A stretch of DNA of 64,000 nt from NCBI RefSeq assembly GCF_025971955.1, contig NZ_JAPDMX010000001.1:1-64000 (forward strand). Reading direction: 5' to 3'. Source of the stretch: Shewanella subflava. Its GTDB lineage: Bacteria > Pseudomonadota > Gammaproteobacteria > Enterobacterales > Shewanellaceae. The notes beneath the pieces were generated by a model that searched no databases, had not been told where the DNA came from, and was given only the letters and a program-made list of their open reading frames with translations. Positions 56,316 to 64,000 of this stretch are shown in pieces (position 1 is the first letter of the stretch; each line of letters starts with the position of its first letter). The position numbers and the translations under genes are program-made.

Positions 56316-58808
56316 CTATAGCAGTGTCACATTAAAGCGGGTCTCAGTTTTTACGCCGCTTGGTGTAGTGACGGTTACTGTTACGGTACTTATACCCGCA
56401 GTGCCGGTGTTTTCTAAGGTGAATGACGTGCTTGTACCGCCAGACTGGGTGCGATTCGGAACCGTGTAAGTATTAAATAACAAACTGCCCTCGGTCGCAG
56501 TTACCGTTACAGTACTATTGGCGGGTAATATTTGGTTTGCGCCATCGGTTAAGCGCACAACAAACGTTGAACGATCATTGGTAGCAATGGGGGTGACATT
56601 ACTAAAATCAGTGACTAAATCAGTACCGTCCTGGTTAAACCGCATAACCGCGGTTGAGCCTGACATAGTGAGGACAAACGCTTTTCGAATATAGGTTTTG
56701 TTAGCTTGACCCGTACCGCAGCTGCCGTCGCTGCGTGAACATTGTGGGCCATTAAATTTAGCGTCGGGGCCACCGTAGCTATTAGCAGCCGTGGCACTAA
56801 AAAACTTTTCTCCAGTGCTATAAATGCCTGTTTCATCATCATCTCTATAAGCATCGCCTAAATCGATAAACCCATTAGGATGGTAGGTATCGATATCCAT
56901 GCCGTTGCCACTACAGGCAATAGGAGTATTGTTGGCGCCTAAACAGCCTAAGGCGATAGCGTTACCGTCGGCATCACCAAACATGTTATCGCCATCGGTA
57001 TCAAAGAAGGTTTCATGGCCTAGGGCGTAAGCTAAAATGGTTACTCGGTGGTCTGATACTCGTGGATTAGCAGATGTCCAGGTGACATTACAGGTGCCGT
57101 TTAATGTTGTACATGAAGGTTGTATTTGGCCGCCTTCAGCGGTGAAGTTAACCACAGTGTCATCCGGTGCAGGATTACCAAAACTGTCTGAAGCATAAAT
57201 GGAAATCGTGACCGTTTCGCCATTTTTATTTCCTGCTTCAGGATTGAAGGTTGAAGGTGAAATACTAAAACCTAATTGTTGCGGCAATCCGGTATTGACG
57301 GTCAATTGCTCCGACTGGCTGGTAATCACATCCGTGGTATCTTTGTCCGTAGCTGTTGCTACCACCCTTACTGGTGTTGGTACCGTACCTGATAACACTC
57401 GCACACTGACTAACCCTTGTGCATTGGTGATGCTGCTATCTGTTGGTTTACCGTTGGCAAATGCTAAGCCTCCAATAACCGTGTCCAGCGTGAAGTTAAC
57501 GGTTTGCTGTGCAGTAGGTTGACCGTTGGCACTGGTTACCCTAAAAGTCACTAGTGAGGACTCACTTGAGCCGGTTCCGCCAGCGCCTTTAATGCGAATT
57601 TGATTCGGCTCGGCTGAGATAAAGCTTAAACTTGCCAAGGTTTGACGGCTTAAGGTGAAGGCTAAATTAGCCGTTAATGCTGTGGTACCCACCGTTGCGG
57701 TTGCAATAATTTGATCGCTACGTTCACTGTTACCGCTGCAACTGGTATCTGAGAATGTCGCACCTGCTGTGCCAGACAATGTCGTGACTGGCGAGTCTAA
57801 ACTGGCTTTGTTGTTGGCGGAGCAATCTGAACTAAAAGTCACGCTGGTTGGTGTTTGTAAGCGGGTATAAGTGCCGTCATTATTATCGGTTACTATGGTA
57901 GCTGTTACGCCAAATGTACCGCCAGCACTGAGTTTGTAGTCACCATTATCCAGAGGTAAGGTGGTGGCTAGCTCGTTTTCATAAAATTCTGTTTCAGACA
58001 CCCAACGTCCCATTTTAAACAAACCAACAGGGGCGATGTCGTCGGCTGATAAGACTTCGTAAAAGCTAGATTGAGTGACTTCTTTACCTTGATAATTTGT
58101 ACTCACTACTAAGGTGCTGGCACCTAATTCGGTTACGGTCGGAGTATAGGCAACAATGGCTTTGCCATCACTGTTGGTTAATGCCGTTGCGGGAGACAAA
58201 CTGGCGCTACCCGCAGAAAAGCTCACTAATTGGTTGGCAATACCTTGATTGCTACTATCTAATAAGGTGGCTTGAAGTTGTACTGCTTCATCGACTTTAA
58301 ATCGGGTTACCGTTCCGGTTGCATTATGAATGCTAGCGGTAATGGTTGCGGACTCGATTGGGGTAGCAGGATCAAGTGCCAGAAACTCGAAGTTACGACT
58401 GGCACTGACGGGGTCGCTATTGACCGGATTATATTGAACGGTTAACTCTCCCGCATTGGCAACGGATGAGCTAATAACAGCAGTGGCTAGACCGTTGCTG
58501 TCGGTTAATTTTGAGGCGGGAGCTGCATCGCCAAAGGGCAATACAAAGTCCACCACTTGCCCTGTCACTAAGGTGTTACCATTTTTTAATGTGGCCACTG
58601 CACAAAACTGTTCATTTAAATAAAAGGATTGTTGGCTAGTGGCCTGAGTACATTGTCCGTCTACTATGGCTTGAAAGCTTAAGCTGATAGTGTAATTAGC
58701 ATCGGGTGTTTCTGGTTCAGTTCCATCAGCGGCGCCATTGCAACCACTGAGTAGTAAAGCTGAAGCAAACACTAATGAAATACTACGATTCAATGTCATT
58801 ATTTGCAT
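56316..58808 (-). CDS. Large Ig-like (Big_1-type) domain lipoprotein
   Basis: 830 residues from the ATG at 58806-58808, with AGGA eight bases upstream; ATG 58817 is too close to that SD. The lipobox is LLSGC with Cys23. The rest is a string of Ig-like beta domains with invasin/Big_1 features (repeated DSNGLATAVISS, NSDGKAIVAYTP, NAQGLVSVRVLS, PAPDDTVVNFTAEGG motifs). An Asp-rich loop region near 600-665 (DTDGDNMFGDADGN, GFIDLGDAYRDDDETG) could bind calcium. Predicted at the outer membrane, surface-exposed or periplasmic; adhesion is a guess. Isolated gene. Confidence 0.85.
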   Translation of the reverse strand: MQIMTLNRSISLVFASALLLSGCNGAADGTEPETPDANYTISLSFQAIVDGQCTQATSQQSFYLNEQFCAVATLKNGNTLVTGQVVDFVLPFGDAAPASKLTDSNGLATAVISSSVANAGELTVQYNPVNSDPVSASRNFEFLALDPATPIESATITASIHNATGTVTRFKVDEAVQLQATLLDSSNQGIANQLVSFSAGSASLSPATALTNSDGKAIVAYTPTVTELGASTLVVSTNYQGKEVTQSSFYEVLSADDIAPVGLFKMGRWVSETEFYENELATTLPLDNGDYKLSAGGTFGVTATIVTDNNDGTYTRLQTPTSVTFSSDCSANNKASLDSPVTTLSGTAGATFSDTSCSGNSERSDQIIATATVGTTALTANLAFTLSRQTLASLSFISAEPNQIRIKGAGGTGSSESSLVTFRVTSANGQPTAQQTVNFTLDTVIGGLAFANGKPTDSSITNAQGLVSVRVLSGTVPTPVRVVATATDKDTTDVITSQSEQLTVNTGLPQQLGFSISPSTFNPEAGNKNGETVTISIYASDSFGNPAPDDTVVNFTAEGGQIQPSCTTLNGTCNVTWTSANPRVSDHRVTILAYALGHETFFDTDGDNMFGDADGNAIALGCLGANNTPIACSGNGMDIDTYHPNGFIDLGDAYRDDDETGIYSTGEKFFSATAANSYGGPDAKFNGPQCSRSDGSCGTGQANKTYIRKAFVLTMSGSTAVMRFNQDGTDLVTDFSNVTPIATNDRSTFVVRLTDGANQILPANSTVTVTATEGSLLFNTYTVPNRTQSGGTSTSFTLENTGTAGISTVTVTVTTPSGVKTETRFNVTLL

Positions 58809-58880
58809 GGGTAACATCCTAGTTTTTATTGTAATGTAAATCGTAAGGCTTATTGTCTGCTTACGTTTTCAGCCTGTGTT

Positions 58881-59414
58881 TTACCCAGTGATCTCGCTGC
58901 GTAAATATTTAAACAACTCTTTGGCTGATTTTGACTCAGGGCCTTTAGTCAGTTCTTTGTTTGCTTGACGAATTAATTGGCGTAGCTTTTGACGATCAAG
59001 CTGTGGATTTTCATCCAGCAACGATTGGATCTCAGTGTCGCCATTCGCTAATAAGCGATCCCGCATTTTTTCAAATTTTTGCAGTTGAGCCGCTTCATTG
59101 TTGTTTTTATTCAGAACCTTATCAAGTGCAGCTTCAATCGGTGCATGATCAAAACCACGCATTAATTTACCGATATACTGCAAATGACGGCGATACGCTT
59201 CCGTTTTTTGCTTAATCAATTTGCTTTTTAAAACGGCGTCGTACAAAAACTCATCAAGTTCCATTTTGTCGAGTTGGCTTTTACTTAACGCCACTAAACG
59301 CATACCTAAAGCCTGCGCTTCTTCGCTTTCTTTTTTAAATCCAGTACGGCTGACGTATTCGTCATCGTTGTCATAGGGTTGCTGAAAGTGCTCAGAATCA
59401 CCAACAATTTTCAT
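58881..59414 (-). CDS. darP: Ribosome-associated protein DarP (YjgA, DUF615)
   Basis: 177 residues from ATG 59412-59414, with GAGG upstream. The frame open to 59453 adds 13 unsupported residues. Sequence is the DUF615 type: EYVSRTGFKKESEEAQALGMRLVALSKSQLDKMELDEFLYDAV, then helical charged stretches ending KELFKYLRSEI. DarP (YjgA) binds late 50S precursors and stabilises 23S rRNA maturation. It is divergent from pmbA, the usual arrangement in gammaproteobacteria. Confidence 0.93.
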   Translation of the reverse strand: MKIVGDSEHFQQPYDNDDEYVSRTGFKKESEEAQALGMRLVALSKSQLDKMELDEFLYDAVLKSKLIKQKTEAYRRHLQYIGKLMRGFDHAPIEAALDKVLNKNNNEAAQLQKFEKMRDRLLANGDTEIQSLLDENPQLDRQKLRQLIRQANKELTKGPESKSAKELFKYLRSEITG

Positions 59415-59561
59415 AATGTTAAACCTCAAATAAATATCTGCTAATGATAGCATTTATTTTGCGGATGTATCTGGTAAAAAAGACATTGAAAACGTGTTGT
59501 TATCAATCGGGAAATGAATTTGCTATGCTAATGCTAATTTAGGCCATTTAAGAGATTATTT

Positions 59562-60920
59562 GTGACTTCTCATCAAGCACCTTCAGCCACTATCGACAGT
59601 GAATTACCGGCATTAAAACACGCGGTCAGCGTTGCACTTGAATATGCAAAACAGCTAGGTTCTAGCGCCGCCGAAGTAGCAATCAGTAAGCAGCAGGGAC
59701 TTTCGGTTTCTACCCGAAATAAAGAAGTGGAAACGGTGGAGTTTAATAAAGATGGTGCACTGGGTATTACGGTGTACCGTGATGGTCGTAAAGGCAATTC
59801 ATCGACATCAGATTTAAGCCCTGAAGCCATTCGACAAGCTGTGAAAGCCGCTGATGATATTGCCAAATATACCTCTGAAGACCCATTCAGCGGACTTGCC
59901 GATAAAGCATTGATGGCAAAAGATATTCGTGATTTAGACTTGTATCACCCGCAAATATTAACCGCCGAAGAATTAGCTGAAATTGCGATTCGTTCGGAAG
60001 ATGCTTGTTTGCAAAGTGATAGCCGTATTAAAAGCTCTGATGGTGCAACAGCGAATGCGCACACCAGCGCGAAAGTTTACGGTAATAGTCATGGTTTTTT
60101 AAATGGTTATTGCAGCTCACGCTACAGCTTAAGTTGTGTGGCGATAGGTGAAGAGTCTGATGGTAATATGCAGCGTGATTATGATTATACCGTTGCCCGT
60201 AAATTCCAAGACTTATTAAGCCCTGAAGCGGTAGGCAAACAAGCAGCCCATAAAACCTTAAGCCGCTTAGATGCGCGTAAAATTGCTACGGCAAAAATGC
60301 CAGTATTATTTGCCCCTGAAATCGCCACAGGCTTAATGGGTCACTTAATTGGCGCCATTAGCGGCAGTAGTTTGTACCGTAAATCGAGTTTTTTATTGGA
60401 TTCGATTAACACGCAGATTTTTCCTGATTGGTTCAGTATTGAAGAGCAACCTCATCTTTTAGGCGCTTTAGCCTCAGCCAATTACGACAGTGAAGGCGTA
60501 GCAACCCAAAGCCGTAAAATCATTGATAATGGTGCATTAGCCACTTACTTACTTACCAGCTACTCGGCGCGTAAATTAGGGTTAACCAATACGGGCCATG
60601 CAGGCGGCATTTATAACTGGACGCTAAGTCACAGTAACCAAACCTTTGATGAATTGATTAAAGCAATGGGAACCGGCTTGATTGTGACCGAAGTGATGGG
60701 CCAAGGGGTAAACGGGGTGACAGGAGATTACTCTCGGGGGGCAGCAGGTTTCTATGTTGAAAATGGTCAGGTGTTATATCCGGTAGAAGAGATCACTATC
60801 GCGGGTAACTTAAAAGACATGTTTATGGGCATTCAAGGTGTGGGTAAAGATCGTGATTTACGCTCATCGATTCGGACCGGTGGCATTTTACTCAGTGAAA
60901 TGAAAATAGCCGGTAATTAA
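59562..60920 (+). CDS. pmbA: Metalloprotease subunit PmbA (TldE)
   Basis: 452 residues from a GTG at 59562. Partner of TldD; PmbA itself lacks the HExxxH zinc motif, as expected. Family blocks: VEFNKDGALGITVY near 67, GNSHGFLNGYCSSRYSLS near 170, TGHAGGIYNW near 347, and the C-terminus EMKIAG. Together with tldD it forms the heterodimeric protease. Confidence 0.96.
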   Translation: MTSHQAPSATIDSELPALKHAVSVALEYAKQLGSSAAEVAISKQQGLSVSTRNKEVETVEFNKDGALGITVYRDGRKGNSSTSDLSPEAIRQAVKAADDIAKYTSEDPFSGLADKALMAKDIRDLDLYHPQILTAEELAEIAIRSEDACLQSDSRIKSSDGATANAHTSAKVYGNSHGFLNGYCSSRYSLSCVAIGEESDGNMQRDYDYTVARKFQDLLSPEAVGKQAAHKTLSRLDARKIATAKMPVLFAPEIATGLMGHLIGAISGSSLYRKSSFLLDSINTQIFPDWFSIEEQPHLLGALASANYDSEGVATQSRKIIDNGALATYLLTSYSARKLGLTNTGHAGGIYNWTLSHSNQTFDELIKAMGTGLIVTEVMGQGVNGVTGDYSRGAAGFYVENGQVLYPVEEITIAGNLKDMFMGIQGVGKDRDLRSSIRTGGILLSEMKIAGN

Positions 60921-60970
60921 CCGTAGCATTAGCTGGTCTCTGCGACTAAGAGTAAAAGTGATGTAAATGA

Positions 60971-61000
60971 AACAGGGGTAAGTGAATGCTTACCCCTGTT
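60971..61000. terminator. Bidirectional hairpin between pmbA and galM
   Basis: Twelve-base arms AACAGGGGTAAG and CTTACCCCTGTT around a six-base loop, between convergent genes. Short T-rich tails lie on both strands. Confidence 0.75.
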
Positions 61001-61023
61001 TAATTTGATTGATTGCTAACTGT

Positions 61024-62052
61024 TTATTCTATTGAAAACTCATAGCGTGAAATATGGTGGTAAATGGCATTGGGGGTTAACCAAGCATTACCCGGTAAGT
61101 CAGGCTGGTTAGGTGAGTCAGGCAGCATTTGAGGCTCGATACACACAGCTTGGTGGTTTGCGAACACTTGCTGTTTTTTACCCACTACGCCTTCTAAAAA
61201 GTTAGCACCGTATAACTGCACCCCAGGTTGGTTAGTATAAACCGTCATCTTCACGCCATTTTGAGTGCTTGAAATCGCGCCAAAACGTTGTAAATCACCG
61301 TCTTTGTTATCCATGACAAAACAATGATCAAACCCATGGGTTGCGGCTAACTCAGGTCGCTGTGTTTGCACAGCCATAGGCGTAGTAGCAGCTAAATCTA
61401 AATCAGTGCCCGCGGTGGCAACCATCGCGGTGGGGACACCGACATCATTCATGGTGAGATAATGTTTTGCATCTACTTGAACTTGGTGCGTAGTATTGCT
61501 CACTCCGCCATCTAAATTGAAGTAACTGTGTTGAGTTAAGCTGACAGGGCAGGCTTTGTCAGTTGTAGCGAGTATTTCAACATACAGGTTATTACCCACT
61601 AAACGATAATCTAGCTGCACTTTACAATTGCCTGGAAATCCCATATCGCCATCAGGGCTTTGCAGCGTTAAGCGCACACCATCGCTGGTGGTGCCTAATT
61701 GCCAGTGTTTGCGATTAAAACCTTCTTTGCCGCCGTGTAAGCAATTGGTGGCTTGGTTAATACTCAATTGGTAATCCACACCATCGTAAGACAGTTTACC
61801 GTTTGCGATACGATTGGCATAACGACCCGCGATAGCGCCTAGGTGAGCTGACTGCGCTAAATAGTCGGCGATATTGTCACAACCTAAAACCACATTCTGA
61901 CGTTCGCCATGCTTGGTTGGCACCCACAACGACCGTATGATGCCACCTAAACTTAACACTTCCATGGCGATAGTGCCGTTATCTAAACGTATGCGTTCGA
62001 CTACTTCACCACGGGGATCTTGCCAAGATTCAAGCACACTAAAACGTACCAT
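61024..62052 (-). CDS. galM: Aldose 1-epimerase (galactose mutarotase)
   Basis: 342 residues. It interconverts alpha and beta anomers of galactose and glucose, supplying alpha-galactose to galactokinase. Catalytic pattern: substrate His in SLTQHSYFNLDG near 176, His in CLHGGKEGFNRKHW near 98 and Glu in AVCIEPQMLPDSPNQPDLP near 305. It follows galK by 55 bases on the same strand. Confidence 0.95.
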   Translation of the reverse strand: MVRFSVLESWQDPRGEVVERIRLDNGTIAMEVLSLGGIIRSLWVPTKHGERQNVVLGCDNIADYLAQSAHLGAIAGRYANRIANGKLSYDGVDYQLSINQATNCLHGGKEGFNRKHWQLGTTSDGVRLTLQSPDGDMGFPGNCKVQLDYRLVGNNLYVEILATTDKACPVSLTQHSYFNLDGGVSNTTHQVQVDAKHYLTMNDVGVPTAMVATAGTDLDLAATTPMAVQTQRPELAATHGFDHCFVMDNKDGDLQRFGAISSTQNGVKMTVYTNQPGVQLYGANFLEGVVGKKQQVFANHQAVCIEPQMLPDSPNQPDLPGNAWLTPNAIYHHISRYEFSIE

Positions 62053-62107
62053 TGAGGCCTCTCTGGTTGTATTGTTAAGGTTCGGGATTACCTATGTTAT
62101 TGTGTTT

Positions 62108-63253
62108 TTATTTACTTATTCTGCCCGCGCCAGCACTGGCTGAGCACAATAATATACGAGGTTCTAACCCCGTTTTATGGGTATATTCTTGTTCAACTAA
62201 ATTAATCACATCATCGGTAAGTTCATGCTCAATCAGCGCAAGAACACAGCCATCACTCATGCGTACACCGCCACGTTCGCCAATATGCTGAGCAATCATT
62301 GATACTAGGATATCGACTTCAGGGGCAATGACTTCAAAATCATCACGTAACGACAGATGTGATTGGGTCATCAACTGGCTAAAACGGGCGATATTATTTT
62401 GCTGCAGCGCTCTGGCTGCATTGCTTGTGCGGGTGTTTTCGGTGATCACATGCCGAGCACGTCTAAATTGTTCTGCCGATAAGGTGTCTCTTTGTTGTTC
62501 TAAATAGCTTAATGATAAATCCCGTAACGAATCTAACCCAAGCAACTGAGTAATAAGCGCACATTCTTTTTTACGCTCTTCAAATTGCATCATAAAGGCT
62601 TTACGGTTGATGTTAGGGTCAATCACAACCATGCTGAGATCTTCAGGGATCAAAATCGCTTCGCTTTCTAATTCTAAGCAATCAATTAATAGTGCATGGT
62701 CTTCTTCGGCTAACGCGCTGATCATTTGATCCATAATGCCGCAATCAAGACACATATATTGGCTTTCGCCACGTTGGGCCAATAATGCAATGGCCGAAGG
62801 GGATAAATGTAATTGGCTGGCATAGCTAATAGCAGTGCCAAAAGCGATTTCTAACGCGGCAGATGAAGATAACCCTGCACCCAATGGCACGTTACCCACA
62901 ATCGCCAAATCGAGCCCTTTGGCTTGCAGCCCCGACAAATGCATTGCCGCGGTGACGCCTTTTAAATAGTTTGCCCAATCATCATTAGAAGAAACTGAGC
63001 CTTCTTCGCCGAATTTCCATTGTTTAATTTGCCCCGGAAAGGCATCTGTTACCGCACGAAATAAATTGTCCTCACGGTGTTTAACCGCAATCACAGTATG
63101 AAAATTAATGGCGGCAGGCAGGACCAATCCTTCATTGTAATCGGTATGTTCGCCAATAATATTGACTCGGCCTGGAGCCTGGTATAAATCATCCGCTTTT
63201 GTGCCAAAAGTTTGCACGAATAATTTGGTTGCCCGTTGCGCTGGGTTAGACAT
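62108..63253 (-). CDS. galK: Galactokinase with a damaged third GHMP motif
   Basis: 381 residues; ATP-dependent phosphorylation of galactose, first committed step of the Leloir pathway. Motif 1 (APGRVNIIGEHTDYNEG near 27) and ATP-loop motif 2 (GNVPLGAGLSSSAALE near 125) are intact, as is CGIMDQ with the catalytic Asp. Motif 3 is not: where GalK normally reads RMTGGGFGGC, this protein reads RMSDGC (residues 331-336), four residues short in frame. The usually conserved SEYN-RR block also reads MQFEERKK. The rest aligns normally. Activity is doubtful. No galT or galE lies in the window. Confidence 0.85.
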   Translation of the reverse strand: MSNPAQRATKLFVQTFGTKADDLYQAPGRVNIIGEHTDYNEGLVLPAAINFHTVIAVKHREDNLFRAVTDAFPGQIKQWKFGEEGSVSSNDDWANYLKGVTAAMHLSGLQAKGLDLAIVGNVPLGAGLSSSAALEIAFGTAISYASQLHLSPSAIALLAQRGESQYMCLDCGIMDQMISALAEEDHALLIDCLELESEAILIPEDLSMVVIDPNINRKAFMMQFEERKKECALITQLLGLDSLRDLSLSYLEQQRDTLSAEQFRRARHVITENTRTSNAARALQQNNIARFSQLMTQSHLSLRDDFEVIAPEVDILVSMIAQHIGERGGVRMSDGCVLALIEHELTDDVINLVEQEYTHKTGLEPRILLCSASAGAGRISK

Positions 63254-63292
63254 ACTTCGAAAATTTCCAACAGAAAGTGTTCAGGTGATTAC

Positions 63293-63308
63293 TTTGATTT
63301 ATATCACG
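63293..63308 (-). promoter_or_regulatory. CRP-like site upstream of galK
   Basis: TTTGA, six bases, TCACG: one mismatch in each half of TGTGA-N6-TCACA. It lies 40 bases before the galK start, consistent with catabolite control of a sugar operon. Confidence 0.4.
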
Positions 63309-63374
63309 ACTCAGTGGCAACTGTAACTGAGATTTTTTTAACTAACGGCAAATTGAAAATACGCTGACAGAAAC

Positions 63375-63406
63375 AAAAACGCCTCGATATTTTTCGAGGC
63401 GTTTTT
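63375..63406. terminator. Bidirectional terminator between galK upstream region and the Kef-type gene
   Basis: AAAACGCCTCGA (63376-63387) and its complement (63394-63405) around a six-base loop, flanked by A and T runs. On the minus strand it closes the Kef-type gene, ending in TTTTT. Confidence 0.9.
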
Positions 63407-63452
63407 AATTAACAATCACTTAGTGCTATTCGGTGTGATGTTGAGATTAAAC

Positions 63453-64000
63453 CTATGATGTCGATGCAGAGGCACTGGCTGCTTTAGTCTCGCTAGCCAC
63501 TTTATCGGCACGATTAACTTGCTCTTGGTTTTCATCTAACAGTTCATAAATAACATGGTCAACAAAACCCGCACCCGCCGCTTCGTATAGGTTGTAAGCG
63601 GTATCAACCCCAGCGGCCTTTAATGCATCGGCATCTTCAGAGTATTGCACTATGGCACTGATTTTACCTTCGTAGTTCAGCTTCTTAAGTTGCTCTACGG
63701 CAAATAAGTTACCCACATGATGTGGAATCGCCAGTAGGACTAGCTCCAGATTGGGCGCACGTTCTAGTTTTTCCCAAAAGTCAGTGTCGCCCGCATCGCC
63801 TTGCACCACATTACGGCCTTGGGCGCGATGAAAATCGACTAACTCTTGTTTATGTTCAATCCCTAAAATCTCGCCATCAAAACGCAAACGAAGTTCGTCA
63901 TATGCACCACTACCAATACGCCCCATACCGAAGATCAAAAAGCGAGGATTACCTATTTTAATTTGACGATCTTCAGGGTGCAGTGGGTGTTTTTCCATTT
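63453..64000 (-). CDS. C-terminal part of a Kef/YbaL-type transporter with TrkA-N (RCK) domain, partial
   Basis: The last 181 or so residues of a gene that continues past the window edge. A Rossmann NAD-binding RCK domain is visible (FLIFGMGRIGSGAYDEL near residue 20; GDAGDTDFWEKL; LVLLAIPHH), then an Ala/Ser-rich tail. The segment before GNPRFLIFGMGRIG looks like the linker between a CPA2 antiporter membrane domain and its regulatory domain rather than a true N-terminus, although a Met codon occurs at 63996-63998. It would be a potassium/proton antiporter of the KefB/YbaL class. A stand-alone TrkA-like protein remains possible. Confidence 0.65.
   Translation of the reverse strand, partial: MEKHPLHPEDRQIKIGNPRFLIFGMGRIGSGAYDELRLRFDGEILGIEHKQELVDFHRAQGRNVVQGDAGDTDFWEKLERAPNLELVLLAIPHHVGNLFAVEQLKKLNYEGKISAIVQYSEDADALKAAGVDTAYNLYEAAGAGFVDHVIYELLDENQEQVNRADKVASETKAASASASTS

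Overview
The window looks like chromosome from a marine gammaproteobacterium of the Shewanella type. No taxonomic marker gene was compared. The inference rests on gene order (argS-ftsN-hslVU, priA, rpmE, malic enzyme, csrD, MSHA pilus locus, mreBCD, maf, rng, yhdP, nitrilase, tldD, darP/pmbA) and on protein sequences that read as close relatives of Shewanella, Vibrio and E. coli families. Base composition is moderately AT-rich. I see no rRNA, tRNA or CRISPR array. Starts were moved from the longest open frame wherever family alignment and a Shine-Dalgarno favoured another codon (acnB, DUF971, priA, mshN, mshA2, mshD, HlyD, Ig lipoprotein, darP).

Layout. 1-77 is the right end of an IS66-type insertion sequence. 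101-790 is an HxpB-like sugar phosphatase (minus). 1192-3789 is acnB, behind a CRP-like site and promoter. 3992-5284 holds two secreted orphan proteins of unknown function. 5354-12610 is a minus-strand block of housekeeping genes: DUF971, hslU, hslV (with a clear sigma-32 promoter), ftsN, argS and priA. 12710-14955 holds two tandem FimV-like periplasmic proteins, the second with an internal domain duplication and a Thr-Asp hexanucleotide repeat. rpmE, a 330-base structured non-coding island resembling a gutted IS200/IS605 element, and a short-form malic enzyme follow.

17627-39680 is the MSHA type IV pilus locus, all on the plus strand: csrD, then mshI, a PilN-like gene, mshJ, K, L, M, N, E, G, F, B, three mshA-type major pilin genes, then mshC, D, O, P and Q. 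PilM/N/O/P-like proteins (MshI, PilN-like, J, K) form the inner-membrane alignment complex. MshL is the secretin, MshM an ExeA-like ATPase, MshN a TPR protein, MshE the extension ATPase with a c-di-GMP-type N-terminal domain, and MshG the platform. MshB/C/D/O/P are minor pilins and MshQ is a very large surface protein with a lectin-like domain. The prepilin peptidase and retraction ATPase are not in the window. Each mshA copy carries its own terminator.

39861-51129 is the cell-shape and envelope block: mreB, mreC, mreD, maf, rng, yhdP, nitrilase and tldD. 51305-56091 is an export cluster (TolC-like, HlyD-like, two ABC-2 permeases) with no ATPase gene. 56316-58808 (minus) is a large Ig-like lipoprotein. 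darP and pmbA are divergent. galK-galM (minus) follow, and galK lacks four residues in its third GHMP motif. The window ends inside a Kef/TrkA-N type transporter (minus).

The most interesting items are the three-pilin array with separate terminators, the lectin-bearing MshQ, the galK lesion, the structured island at 15366-15694, the ATPase-less exporter and the FimV-like pair.
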